From: JADGRB01 sp036267635
Lineage (GTDB): Bacteria > Myxococcota_A > Polyangia > Fen-1088
DNA length: 64,000 bases
NCBI GenBank assembly: GCA_036267635.1
Contig: DATAVR010000024.1
Location: 62,001 to 126,000, forward strand
Direction: 5' to 3'
Part shown: piece by piece, positions 9,060 through 18,370 of the stretch
How the letters are laid out: each line of letters begins with the position of its first letter
How positions within the stretch are numbered: position 1 is the stretch's first letter
Notes under the pieces: generated by a model
What the model saw: only the letters and a program-made list of their open reading frames with translations
Database searches by the model: none
What the model was told of the DNA's origin: nothing
Program-made: the position numbers and the translations under genes

Positions 9060-12000
9060 TGGCGGTCGGGAAGAAGCCACCGGGCTCGCGAGACGACGGC
9101 TCGGTCGACGTCGAGGATCTGTTCGACGAGCTGTTCGAGGACGCGCCGCCGACCGATCCGACGGTTCCCGCGATTGGAGAGGACGTCACGCTCGAGGTTC
9201 CGGCGGCGGCGGCCGCCGCGGCCGCGGTCGACCTGCGCGATGAGGCGAGCGTCGAGGCGCCGGCGCTGTTCGCCCCGACGCTCCCCGAGATGGAAGCCGA
9301 GATCTGGCAGGCCGGGATCCAGGCGCTGGTCACGGTGCCCGAGCGCGTGGAGCCCGTCTTGATCGCGCGCGATGAGTGGCTGAAGGAGGCGGGGCTTTAC
9401 CGGGGCGAAAGCGCGTCGGCCGAGACGCCGGTGCTGGCCGCCGGATTGCTGACCGCCGCGGCGCGCGCCGCGGAGATCGCGGGCGAGGCGGCCGAGGCTG
9501 TCGCCGGCTACGACGAAGCGCTGGCGCGGGCGCCGACGGCCGAGGAGGCGCTCCGGGGGCGGGCGCGGCTCGCGGAGAGCGTGGGGGACCTCGACGAGGC
9601 GCACGCGCTCTGGGCGCGTCTGTCCGTCTCGGCCGCGTCGGCCGAGGAGCGGGCATTTTACGGCGCGCTCTCGGCGGAGTGGACGCTCGGGCGGAGGGGC
9701 GCGCTCCCGGCGGTGGCGGTCGAGGCGATCCCGGCCGGGCCGGCGCGCGCGCTCGCCGTCGCCGAGGAGGCGTTGCGCGGCGGCGCGCCGGGGGCGGCAG
9801 CCCTGGCGTTCGCGGCCGCGGGTCGCGCGCTGCGCGGCCCGATGGGCGCGGCTTTTCTCGAGCAGGCGGCGCGATTCTCCGCGGCGGCACGCGACGAGGC
9901 CGCGGCGGCCGCCTACCGAACCGGGGCGCGCAAGCTCGGGCCAACTGCCGAGGAGAGCCCGCTCGGTCGTTTGCGCGAGGCGGCCCGAGCGGACATCAGG
10001 GGTGCAGCGGTGAAGGTCGGCGAGCTTCTCGCCATTCTCCCGATCGGATCGGGGCTCTCCCAGGCGGTGGGGCGGTGGGCGGCGGCTTTGGCGCGCCGGC
10101 GTGGCGACGCCGCGGGGGCCCTCGGGATCCTGGCCGGCCTCGGCGCCACGACGGCCGCGGCCGCGCGCGACCGGATCGATCTCGAGGTCGCGACGCGCAT
10201 CCCGCTCGACGAGGCGAGCGTGGCCCGCTTGCGCGCCTTGGCTTCCGCGCCGGCCGCCTCGGCAAACCTGACCTGGATCGAAGCGGGCGATCTGTTCAAC
10301 CGCGGCGATTACGCCGGCGCGGCGACGTTGCTCGCGCCGGCGATCGACGAGCACGCGGACGCGGTTCCGCTGGCGCTGCTGGCCGAGGAGATAGCCGCCG
10401 CGACCGATGACGGGACGTTGCGGGCCGCGACGTTGGATCTCTGGCTGCGGGGCGACCCGGCTCGGCGAACCGACGCCGCGCTGGCCCTGGCGGCGACGCG
10501 CGAGGCGGCCGGCAGCGGTCTTGGCGCCCGCGCCGCGCTGCAGACCGCCGTCGAGTCGGCGCCAGAGTCGGCGTCGTTCTGGATCGCGGCGGCGGCCGAC
10601 ACGCGCGCCGGCCGGCGAGCTGACGCCGCGGCCGCGCTCGGCTACGGCGCCGAGGTGTGGGAGGCGAGCGCGCTCGCGCCCGGGCTTCGCGCCGCCGCGG
10701 CGGCGAAGCACGGACCGAGCGATCCCGCGCGCGTGCTGGCGGCGCTCGGCCCCTCGGTCGACGGGACCCCTTCCGATGCCTCGCGCGCCCTCGGCGCGAT
10801 CGCCGTCGCGCGCTTGGCGGAACGGGCGGGAGATCGCGCGGCGCTCGAGACGGCGCTCGACGCGGCGGTGGCCGAGGTCGTCGATCCCGCGCAACGAGCC
10901 TGGCTGGCGCTCCGCCGGGCGGTGGCGATCCCCCCCGCCGAGGCGGAGGCCCGCGCTCGGGCGTTCGAGACGACGCTCGACGTCGCCCCCGCGCATCCCC
11001 TGGCGCTCGCGCTCTACCTTTGCGAAGCGGGCGTCGACCCACAGTCCGCCGCGGCGGCGATGACCGAGGCCGGCTCTGACTCGGGGGAGAGCTCCGGGTG
11101 GACCCGGATGCTGGCGCTGGCGGCCACGAGCACGCTGGCGCTCACGGGTGATCGTGAGGGGGCTTTACAGCGGGCGTTGGCGATGCTGGGCGCGGCGCCC
11201 ACGGCGATGGAGGCGCGCCGCGCGGTGGCGCGGGCGGCCGCCGCCATCGGGGGCGACGCCGGAACCCGGACCCTGGCGGCGCTGGCGGTCGAGCCGGCGG
11301 CGAGAGACGAGGCGTTGTCACTTACGATCGCCGAGGCCCGGATCGCCGTCGCTTTCGCCGAGGCCGCCGGACAGGCGTTGGGCGTGCTCGCCGGCGGACG
11401 ATTCGGGGCGGAGGCGCGGCGGGCGTCGGCGCGTCTGGATCCGTCCTCGGCGGAGGGGCTACCTGCCGGGCTGCTGGCCGGACCAGCCGATCGGCCGGCC
11501 GCCGCCGCCCGGGCCGCTCTGGCGGCGATCGCGGGGGCCGCCGCCGCTGGGCGCTGGGAAGATCTCTCGGCCGCGCTCGCCGAGGCTCCGCCACACGAGG
11601 CGGCGGCGACGCCGGCCACGCTGGCGCTGGCCGCGCTGGTCGCCGAAGGGCACGGCCTCGAGGCGGTGGCAGACAGATTGGCGGAGCAGGCGGTCCGGCA
11701 GGAGGACCAGGCGGGCGCGGGGCCCCCGCTGCCAACCCTGGCGCGCGTCGCGGACCGATCCGCCGATACCGCGATTCGGCGGCGCGCGCTCACCCTGATG
11801 GCGTCGCACCTCGGCGCCGCCGAGTCCGACCGCCGGTCGGCGGCGGCGGCGCTGGCGGAGCGGGCGCGCCTCGAGGCGGCGGCCGATCCGGGCGCGGCCA
11901 TCGAGAGCTGGCGTGGGGCGCTGGCCACCGAACCGACCTTTCTCGCCGCCGCGTCGGCCCTGCGCATCGCCGCGGCCCGTGGCGGCGATGCGGCGGCCGC

Positions 12001-13912
12001 CAGCGCAGCCTGCGAGACGGAGGCCGCCTGCCTGCTGGTGCCGGCGCACCGGGTGCGGGCCCTGCTCCTGGCGGCGGCGCTGGCAATGGAGGCCGAGCCG
12101 CCCGAGCGCGAGCGGGCGCTCGGCCTCTTGCGGGCGGCGCTGGCCGTCGACCCCACGCAGGAAGCGGCGTTCGAACGGTTGCGCGCGCTGCTCACCGAGC
12201 AGGACGACGCCCCGGCGCTGGCGGCCGCGCTCGCCGCGCGGATCGAGGTGGCGCACAATCCGTTCGAGGTGACGTCGCTCCGGCTGGCGCGCGCCGACCT
12301 GCTGGCGGGGCCGCTCGCCTCCGCGGTCGCGGCGCGCGAGGAGCTGGGGGCGGTGCTGCGCAAGCAACCGGAGCACGCGCGCGCTCTCGAACGCCTCTCG
12401 GAGCTGCTGTGGAGCCGCGAGGCCTGGAGTGAGGCGGGGGAGGTCTATCTGAGGCGCGCGGTGGTCGAGCGCGATCCGGCCACGCTGCGCGGCATCTTCC
12501 TTCGCCTGGGGGAGATCTATTCGGTCCGGGTCCCCGATCCGAAGCGGGCCGCGGCCGCCTACGAGCGGGTGCTCTCCGTCGACGCGGAGAACCTGGAGGC
12601 GCTGCGCGCGCTCTCCGATCTCACGGTCGCCGAGGGGGATCCCAAGCGGTCGCTCCCCGTCGCGGAGCGGCTGGTGGCGCGCGAGCCCGACCCTGCCCGG
12701 CGGCAGAAGACCCGGGTCCGGCTGGGCGAGATTCTCACCCAGGCGGGCGATCTCCGGCGTGCCGGCGCCGAGCTGCGCCGCGCCGTCGACGAGGCGCCGC
12801 GGGACGTCGCGGCGGTGAGCGCGCTGGCGACGCTGCTCGATCGCGCGCGCGACCAGACCGGCCGGCGGACGGTGCTCGATCGCGCCGCCGGGCTCCTCCG
12901 CCACGATCTGGCGGGCGCGGGCGGCTTGCAGGTCGAGACGCTGCGCGCTCTGGCCAGCGTTCTCGCGCTCCGCGACAGGCCGCACGCGGCGCTGGCGGCG
13001 GCCCAGCTGGTGGCGGCGCTCGGCGCGGGGGCCAAAGAGGGGGTGCGGGCCGCGGCGCGCCCTGGCCGTAGCCTGAGCGCTCTGCGCCGTCCGCAGATCG
13101 ACGAGCGGGCGTTTTCGTCCGACCTCCCGCCCGGGATCCGGCAGATCCTGCGGCAGCTCGGCCCGCTCTTGCGCCCGAGCGGACAGGAGCTGGCGCAGCG
13201 GCTGGCCCGTCACGGCGTCACGCGCGCCGATCGCCGGACACGGGGCATGCCGCCGCGCCCGCTGTTCGACGCGATCGCGGCTGAGCTGGGCGTCGGGGAC
13301 TTCGACCTCTACTTGAAGGTGAGCCCGGTGTCGGCCGGTCCCATCCCGCTGCGCGCCGAGCCGGGGAGCCCACCCGCGCTGATCATCGGGGTGGCGATCG
13401 AGGAGCTCGGGCCGTCGGCGATGCGGTTCGCGGCGGCGCGCGCGCTGCGCCTCGTGTCGACGAACCTGGACGCGATCCTGGCCGTGTCGCCGGAGGAGGC
13501 GGGGGCCCTGCTGGTGGGGATCATCCGACAGTTCGTCCCCGACTACCGGCACGCCGAGGTGCGCGACAGCCTGGTGGCGGCCGAGTCGGCGCGCGTCGAG
13601 CGGGCGATTCCGCGCAAGCTCAAGCCACAGTTGATGCCGTTCGCGGTGGAGAGCGCCGGTCCGTTCGATCTGGCGGCGCTCTACGCGGCGGTGCGCGACG
13701 GCGCCAACGCCGTCGGTCTCCTGGCGGCGGCCGACCTGCCGCTCGCGCTCTCGGTCATCCTGGAGCTCGCGGGGACAATCGTGGCGGCGCCGGCCGGTGC
13801 CGGGCCAGGTCTCACGCTGGCGGCGCTGGCGGCCAATCCGGAAGCGATGAGCTTGCTGCGGTTCGCCGTCTCGGACGACTACGACGACCTGTCGCGCGAG
13901 CTGGAGTCGTAG
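9059..13912 (+). CDS. Giant tetratricopeptide-repeat protein B (paralogue of A)
   Basis: A 1617-residue protein translationally coupled to the preceding paralogue by a TGATG overlap. It has the same layout: an acidic N-terminus (SVDVEDLFDELFEDAP), a very long Ala-rich helical repeat region with recognisable TPR-like units (PKRAAAAYERVLSVDAENLEALRALSDL), and a C-terminal domain of about 270 residues. Shared C-terminal landmarks with protein A are ALIIG, a GPFDL/EPFDL turn and a final LLRFAVSDDYDDL helix. No signal peptide is seen. The pair probably acts together, perhaps as a heteromeric scaffold; the adjacent Ser/Thr kinase 28 bases downstream is a candidate partner. No catalytic motif was recognised. 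Confidence 0.8.
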   Translation: MAVGKKPPGSRDDGSVDVEDLFDELFEDAPPTDPTVPAIGEDVTLEVPAAAAAAAAVDLRDEASVEAPALFAPTLPEMEAEIWQAGIQALVTVPERVEPVLIARDEWLKEAGLYRGESASAETPVLAAGLLTAAARAAEIAGEAAEAVAGYDEALARAPTAEEALRGRARLAESVGDLDEAHALWARLSVSAASAEERAFYGALSAEWTLGRRGALPAVAVEAIPAGPARALAVAEEALRGGAPGAAALAFAAAGRALRGPMGAAFLEQAARFSAAARDEAAAAAYRTGARKLGPTAEESPLGRLREAARADIRGAAVKVGELLAILPIGSGLSQAVGRWAAALARRRGDAAGALGILAGLGATTAAAARDRIDLEVATRIPLDEASVARLRALASAPAASANLTWIEAGDLFNRGDYAGAATLLAPAIDEHADAVPLALLAEEIAAATDDGTLRAATLDLWLRGDPARRTDAALALAATREAAGSGLGARAALQTAVESAPESASFWIAAAADTRAGRRADAAAALGYGAEVWEASALAPGLRAAAAAKHGPSDPARVLAALGPSVDGTPSDASRALGAIAVARLAERAGDRAALETALDAAVAEVVDPAQRAWLALRRAVAIPPAEAEARARAFETTLDVAPAHPLALALYLCEAGVDPQSAAAAMTEAGSDSGESSGWTRMLALAATSTLALTGDREGALQRALAMLGAAPTAMEARRAVARAAAAIGGDAGTRTLAALAVEPAARDEALSLTIAEARIAVAFAEAAGQALGVLAGGRFGAEARRASARLDPSSAEGLPAGLLAGPADRPAAAARAALAAIAGAAAAGRWEDLSAALAEAPPHEAAATPATLALAALVAEGHGLEAVADRLAEQAVRQEDQAGAGPPLPTLARVADRSADTAIRRRALTLMASHLGAAESDRRSAAAALAERARLEAAADPGAAIESWRGALATEPTFLAAASALRIAAARGGDAAAASAACETEAACLLVPAHRVRALLLAAALAMEAEPPERERALGLLRAALAVDPTQEAAFERLRALLTEQDDAPALAAALAARIEVAHNPFEVTSLRLARADLLAGPLASAVAAREELGAVLRKQPEHARALERLSELLWSREAWSEAGEVYLRRAVVERDPATLRGIFLRLGEIYSVRVPDPKRAAAAYERVLSVDAENLEALRALSDLTVAEGDPKRSLPVAERLVAREPDPARRQKTRVRLGEILTQAGDLRRAGAELRRAVDEAPRDVAAVSALATLLDRARDQTGRRTVLDRAAGLLRHDLAGAGGLQVETLRALASVLALRDRPHAALAAAQLVAALGAGAKEGVRAAARPGRSLSALRRPQIDERAFSSDLPPGIRQILRQLGPLLRPSGQELAQRLARHGVTRADRRTRGMPPRPLFDAIAAELGVGDFDLYLKVSPVSAGPIPLRAEPGSPPALIIGVAIEELGPSAMRFAAARALRLVSTNLDAILAVSPEEAGALLVGIIRQFVPDYRHAEVRDSLVAAESARVERAIPRKLKPQLMPFAVESAGPFDLAALYAAVRDGANAVGLLAAADLPLALSVILELAGTIVAAPAGAGPGLTLAALAANPEAMSLLRFAVSDDYDDLSRELES

Positions 13913-13940
13913 CGCACCGGCGTGATAAATTAGGGGCTCG

Positions 13941-15398
13941 ATGCCCGTGGGAGACGCCAGTCCGCCGGCCACCGACGATCCGCTGATCGGCACGGTGGTA
14001 TCGGATCGGTACCGCATCATCCGCAAGGTGGGCGAGGGGGGGATGGGCGCCGTCTACCAGGCCGAGCACGCGCTCATCGAGAAGCGGATCGCGCTCAAGA
14101 TTCTGTTCCAGGATCTGACCCGCCGGCCCGACCTGGTGATGCGCTTCCTGCAAGAGGCGAAGAGCGCCTCGCGCATCGGGCAGGAGAACGTCATCGACAT
14201 CTCCGACTTCGGCCAGTCGACCGACGGCCTGGTCTACATCGCGATGGAGTTCCTCGAAGGGCAGGACCTGGGGCGGACGCTGAAGGTCGAGAAGTCTCTC
14301 CCCTGGCTGCGCGCGCGGCCGATCCTGATGCAGATCACCAAGGCGCTGCGCGCGGCGCACGCGCACGGGATCATCCACCGCGACATGAAGCCGGAGAACG
14401 TCTTCCTGGTGCAGAAGGAGGGGCGGGTCGACTTCGTCAAGGTGCTCGACTTCGGGATCGCCAAGGTGGTCAGCGCCGACGACAACGACGGGCCGCGCCT
14501 GACGCAGACCGGGATGATCTTCGGGACCCCGGAGTACATGTCGCCCGAGCAGGCGCAGGGACACCCGCCCGACCATCGCCTCGACGTCTATGCCGTCGGC
14601 TGCATCATGTACCACGTGCTGACCGGCAGCGTGCCGTTCACCGCCGACAGCTTCATGGGGATTCTGACCAAGCACCTGCTCGAGCCGGTGGTGCCGCCGC
14701 GCAAACGGCGGCCCGACCTCGACATCCCCGCCGACGTCGAGGCGGTCTGTTTGCGCGCGATGGAGAAGGATCGCGACAAACGCTGGCCCGACATGGACGC
14801 CTTCTACCAGGCGCTCGGCGCGGCGGGCGGCGTCCCGTTCGAGCCGTCGAACGTCTTCGTCGCACCGCAGGCGTCGCTGAAGTATCCGCAGCTCACCTCC
14901 GCCAGCGCGTCGGCCGCGCGGCAGTCCAAGACGGCGATCTCGGTCTCGCCGCCGGTCGGCAGGTTCGACGACGAGCGGCCAGAGCGCGCGGAGACGCCCG
15001 GCGGAGGTCTCGGCGCCCGCGCCAAGATCGGTCTCGGCGTGGCGGGCGCCGTGGTCCTGGTGATCGCGCTCGTGTTGGCATTGCGGACCGGGCACAAGAC
15101 CGGCGCCGACTCTGTGGCCACGCCGCCGGTCGCGGTCGAGCGCACGAATCCGATCGTGGGGGCGCCGCCGCCGCCAGTGCCCTCCGTGCCGACCCCGCCG
15201 CCGGCGCTCGCCGGGCCGCCGGCGCAGGTGGAGGCGGCCGCGGTTGCACCCGCACCCGGTGACCGATCGGACAAGCCGTCGCGGGCGCACCATCACCATG
15301 AAGGCGCCGAGCCGAAGGCCGATCCGCTGCACCGGAGGATCGACCTGCCGGCCGAGCCGACGCCGGGCGAGCTCAAGAACCCCTTCAACACGCCGTAA
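13941..15398 (+). CDS. Membrane-anchored Ser/Thr protein kinase
   Basis: A 485-residue Hanks-type kinase. The N-terminal catalytic domain (about 24-290) has a glycine loop GEGGMGAVY, the ATP lysine K53 in ALKILF, HRDMKPEN (146-153), DFG (170-172) and GTPEYMSPEQA in the activation segment, so it should be active. A single membrane helix lies at about 362-382. After it comes a Pro/Ala/Val-rich tail ending near a His-rich patch (RAHHHHEG), presumably periplasmic. It has no PASTA or other recognised sensor domain. It starts 28 bases after the TPR pair and is followed within 13 bases by the dipeptidase, so all four may be co-transcribed. Substrates are unknown. Confidence 0.93.
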   Translation: MPVGDASPPATDDPLIGTVVSDRYRIIRKVGEGGMGAVYQAEHALIEKRIALKILFQDLTRRPDLVMRFLQEAKSASRIGQENVIDISDFGQSTDGLVYIAMEFLEGQDLGRTLKVEKSLPWLRARPILMQITKALRAAHAHGIIHRDMKPENVFLVQKEGRVDFVKVLDFGIAKVVSADDNDGPRLTQTGMIFGTPEYMSPEQAQGHPPDHRLDVYAVGCIMYHVLTGSVPFTADSFMGILTKHLLEPVVPPRKRRPDLDIPADVEAVCLRAMEKDRDKRWPDMDAFYQALGAAGGVPFEPSNVFVAPQASLKYPQLTSASASAARQSKTAISVSPPVGRFDDERPERAETPGGGLGARAKIGLGVAGAVVLVIALVLALRTGHKTGADSVATPPVAVERTNPIVGAPPPPVPSVPTPPPALAGPPAQVEAAAVAPAPGDRSDKPSRAHHHHEGAEPKADPLHRRIDLPAEPTPGELKNPFNTP

Positions 15399-15411
15399 GG
15401 GCAACGTCGCC

Positions 15412-16425
15412 GTGCGTGGTTATCCGGTCGAGGTGAGCGCCGAAGCCGCGGCCGCGCATGAGAGCGCGCTGGTGGTCGACCTTCACAACGACGTCCTCAC
15501 CAAGCTGACCCATTCGCGCTACGACTTCTCGCGCGAGCACGGGCCGGCCACGTTCTACAACCCGCTGCGCCTCGATCTCGATCTGCCGCGCATCGAGCGG
15601 GGCGGCCTCGGCGCGCTCGGCTGTCTGATGTTCTCCGGTTTCCGGATCGATCCGGGCCGGCGGCGCTTCTGGCGCCAGCTCGACTGCGCGCGCGGGCTCG
15701 CGGCCCGGCACGCCGGCGCGCTGACGTTGGCGCGCGGCGTGGCCGACATTCGCGCCGCGCATGCGGCGGGCCGGGTCGCCCTCTTCCTGGGGGTCGAGGG
15801 GAGCTACGCGATCGACGACGACGTCGAGGCCGGCGTGGCGCGCCTGGCCGAGGCGGGGGTCATGTTCCTGGGTCCCCTTTGGGAGCGCGACAGCGGCGCC
15901 GGCACCTCCTGCCGGACCGCCGCCAGCCGCGACAGCGGTCTGACCGACCGGGGGCGCGTGCTGGTCCGGGCCTGTGACGAGGCCGGGATCCGGCTCGACG
16001 TCGCGCACGCCAGCCGGAAGACCTTCTGGGACATTCTCGAGCTGGCGCGGCGGGCGCCGTTCTCGTCGCACTCGGGCGCCGCCGGTGTCTACCCGCATCC
16101 GCGCAATCTCGACGACGACCAGATCCGCGCCTTGGGGGAGCGCGGCGGCGTGGTGGGGATCATCTTCGTCGCCCCCTATCTCGGCGGGACATTCTGCACG
16201 ATCGAAAATATCGTCGACCACATCGAGCACGTCATGGAGATCGGCGGCGAAGCTTGCGCCGCGCTCGGCTCCGACTTCGACGGCTTCCTGCCGCTGCCGC
16301 GCGGCCTGCGCGACGCCGCGGACCTGCCGCGGCTCACCGAGCTGCTCTGGCGCCGCGGCTGGCGCGGGTTCGAGATCTCCCAGATCCTCGGCGAGAACGC
16401 GCTCCGCTACTTCGCGACGGCCTGA
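15412..16425 (+). CDS. Membrane dipeptidase (renal dipeptidase family M19)
   Basis: A 337-residue zinc peptidase of family M19, which hydrolyses dipeptides, often with a D-amino acid at the second position. The metal site is complete: H25 and D27 in VDLHNDVL, E129 in FLGVEGS, H199 in LDVAHAS and H220 in FSSHSGA, with the substrate-side motif GSDFDGF near residue 283. The GTG at 15412 is chosen because it gives a start a few residues before the conserved VDLHND strand; an upstream in-frame start lies inside the kinase gene. No signal peptide is visible, so a cytoplasmic location is likely despite the family name. Confidence 0.92.
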   Translation: MRGYPVEVSAEAAAAHESALVVDLHNDVLTKLTHSRYDFSREHGPATFYNPLRLDLDLPRIERGGLGALGCLMFSGFRIDPGRRRFWRQLDCARGLAARHAGALTLARGVADIRAAHAAGRVALFLGVEGSYAIDDDVEAGVARLAEAGVMFLGPLWERDSGAGTSCRTAASRDSGLTDRGRVLVRACDEAGIRLDVAHASRKTFWDILELARRAPFSSHSGAAGVYPHPRNLDDDQIRALGERGGVVGIIFVAPYLGGTFCTIENIVDHIEHVMEIGGEACAALGSDFDGFLPLPRGLRDAADLPRLTELLWRRGWRGFEISQILGENALRYFATA

Positions 16426-16451
16426 GGCCGCGCGGCGGCGCTGACCGGGCG

Positions 16452-18365
16452 CTAACCGACTGTGGGGGCGCGCAGCTCGTCGCCGAACAGCTGCTGCATG
16501 AGCGCGGCGGTCGCCGTCCGGGCGCCCGTGGCGTAGGGGGCGAGCACGGCGGCAAACTCGCCCGCGCTCTGGTAACGCTTGGCCGGATCGACGGCGAGCG
16601 CGCGCCGCACGATCGGGGCGGCGATCGGCAGGTGATCGATCCTGGCCAGCTGTTCGGGCGTCGGCCCGGTGGCCGCCTCCAGCAGCTGCTCGAACGTCCC
16701 CTCGCCTTTGTAGATCTGCTCGTTGATGAGCCCGTAGTAGATGACCAGGCCGAGCGAGAAGAGATCGGAGCGCGGATCGACCGGTTGGCCGCGGGCCTGC
16801 TCGGGCGACATGAAGCCGACGTTCCCCTTCACCACCCCGGTCTCGGTCTTGGAGACGCGTCCGGTGGCCTTGACGATCCCGAAGTCGAACAGCTTCACCT
16901 CGCCCCGACCGGTCACCATGATGTTGCCGGGCGAGATGTCCCGGTGGACGAGGCCGAGCGGCACGCCGTTGGCGTCGGTCTGCGCGTGGGCGTAGATGAG
17001 CGCATCGAGCACGTCGTGCGCGATGTACAGCATCAACCTCTCGTCGAGCGGACGCCCCGTCCGTTCCAGGTGCCGCTGCAGGAGGCGGGTGATGTCACGC
17101 CCCACGATGTACTCCTGGGCCATGAAGTACTCGTCGCCGACCTTGCCGAAGTCGAACACCGGGACGATGTTCGGGTGAAGCAGCGACGATCCCAGCTTGG
17201 CCTCGTCGATGAACTGCTCGACCGCGTTTCGGTTGCGCGCCAGCTCCGGGCGCAGGCGCTTGATGACGAAAACGCGGCGGAATCCCTCGGCGCCGTGCAG
17301 GGCGGCGGTGTAAATGTCCGCCATCCCCCCGCCGTCGAGGCGGCGCAGGAGGCGGTAGCGGCCGAACACGCTGGGGTCGCTGGCCGGCGTCCGCGGGGTC
17401 CCCATCTTGGAGGTGGATCGCCGTTCCTCGTCGGTGAGGCCGTCGGCGCTTCCGATGTGGACCACGGCGTTCCGCGGAGCGGGCGTCTCGACCGGCGGCG
17501 ATTCGGTGCTGACGCTGCGGATACGGCCGCGGGCGCGCCCGAACAGCAGCGCACCGACCGCGAAGAGCGCCGTCATCGCCATCCAGATCCGTGGATCGGG
17601 GCCCGAGGCCACCGCCGCAGCCACCGGGAGCGGGACGAGCGTCCAGAGCCAGACGTTCGACGAGGCCGGCACGGCGACGGCCAGCTGACCCGGTTCGTCG
17701 GCCAGGTAGCGGCCGGCGGCCTCTTTCCCAGGGAGGGCGGCGAACAGGGATCGCTGCGCGGCGTCTCCGGTCGAGGCGACCAGGCGGTGTCCGTCGGACA
17801 ACGCAACCGGTGCGCCGAGATCGCGCGCGAAGGCGGCGGCGTCGAACGGCGCGGCCAGCATGAGCGAGGGGGGCTCGCTTCGATGCACGAGGGCGATCGG
17901 CGAGACGGCGGCGATGATCGGCCGCGCGCCGACGAGCAGCCCGGCGGAGACCGAAGTCTCGGCCCCGCGAGAGGGGAGCCCGAGGGGAACCGGGAGATCC
18001 TTGTCGCCGCGCACCGCGAGCAGGCGGCCCCCGGCGACGATGGCCGCGTCTCGTCTCTTGAAGGGGGTCCACCAGTCTTCGGTGTCGAACAGATCGACGA
18101 TCGTCGCGGCGTCGACCCGCTCGGTCAGCGCCGTGCGCAGCTCGGGGACCCGCACCGCGAGCGCGACCTCCGCCTCGAGCTCGCGCGTCGATTCGCCCAG
18201 CGCGGCGCCGAGCCGGGTGCGCGCGGCGGCGACCGCGGCGTCGACGTCGGCCGGCGAAGCGGCCTTGTCGCGATGGGTCCATCCGAAACCGGCAGCGCCC
18301 GCCGCGGCGATGGCGGCGACCGCGCAGATCCCGAGGCCGGTGGTCGCTCTGCCGCGCCCGCTCAT
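16452..18365 (-). CDS. Transmembrane sensor Ser/Thr protein kinase
   Basis: A 637-residue protein with a membrane helix at 10-28, a roughly 220-residue putative periplasmic sensor region, hydrophobic segments at about 238-254 and 257-276, and a C-terminal kinase domain (about 337-600). Catalytic features are intact: GGGMADIY loop, K369 in VFVIKRL, HRD 474-476, DFG 494-496, and FMSPEQARGQ. The sensor part resembles a Cache-like fold by eye (LSDGHRLVAST), but this is an inference. It is the last gene of a peroxidase-porin-cupredoxin-kinase operon, starting 5 bases after the cupredoxin stop. Its position suggests it senses a periplasmic redox or metal signal handled by the upstream proteins. Confidence 0.9.
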   Translation of the reverse strand: MSGRGRATTGLGICAVAAIAAAGAAGFGWTHRDKAASPADVDAAVAAARTRLGAALGESTRELEAEVALAVRVPELRTALTERVDAATIVDLFDTEDWWTPFKRRDAAIVAGGRLLAVRGDKDLPVPLGLPSRGAETSVSAGLLVGARPIIAAVSPIALVHRSEPPSLMLAAPFDAAAFARDLGAPVALSDGHRLVASTGDAAQRSLFAALPGKEAAGRYLADEPGQLAVAVPASSNVWLWTLVPLPVAAAVASGPDPRIWMAMTALFAVGALLFGRARGRIRSVSTESPPVETPAPRNAVVHIGSADGLTDEERRSTSKMGTPRTPASDPSVFGRYRLLRRLDGGGMADIYTAALHGAEGFRRVFVIKRLRPELARNRNAVEQFIDEAKLGSSLLHPNIVPVFDFGKVGDEYFMAQEYIVGRDITRLLQRHLERTGRPLDERLMLYIAHDVLDALIYAHAQTDANGVPLGLVHRDISPGNIMVTGRGEVKLFDFGIVKATGRVSKTETGVVKGNVGFMSPEQARGQPVDPRSDLFSLGLVIYYGLINEQIYKGEGTFEQLLEAATGPTPEQLARIDHLPIAAPIVRRALAVDPAKRYQSAGEFAAVLAPYATGARTATAALMQQLFGDELRAPTVG

Positions 18366-18370
18366 GACCG

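Noticed and set aside
11459..14026. 855-codon minus-strand frame opposite the second TPR gene
   Set aside because: Low-complexity Arg/Gly/Gln product, no Shine-Dalgarno, fully antisense to coding sequence.
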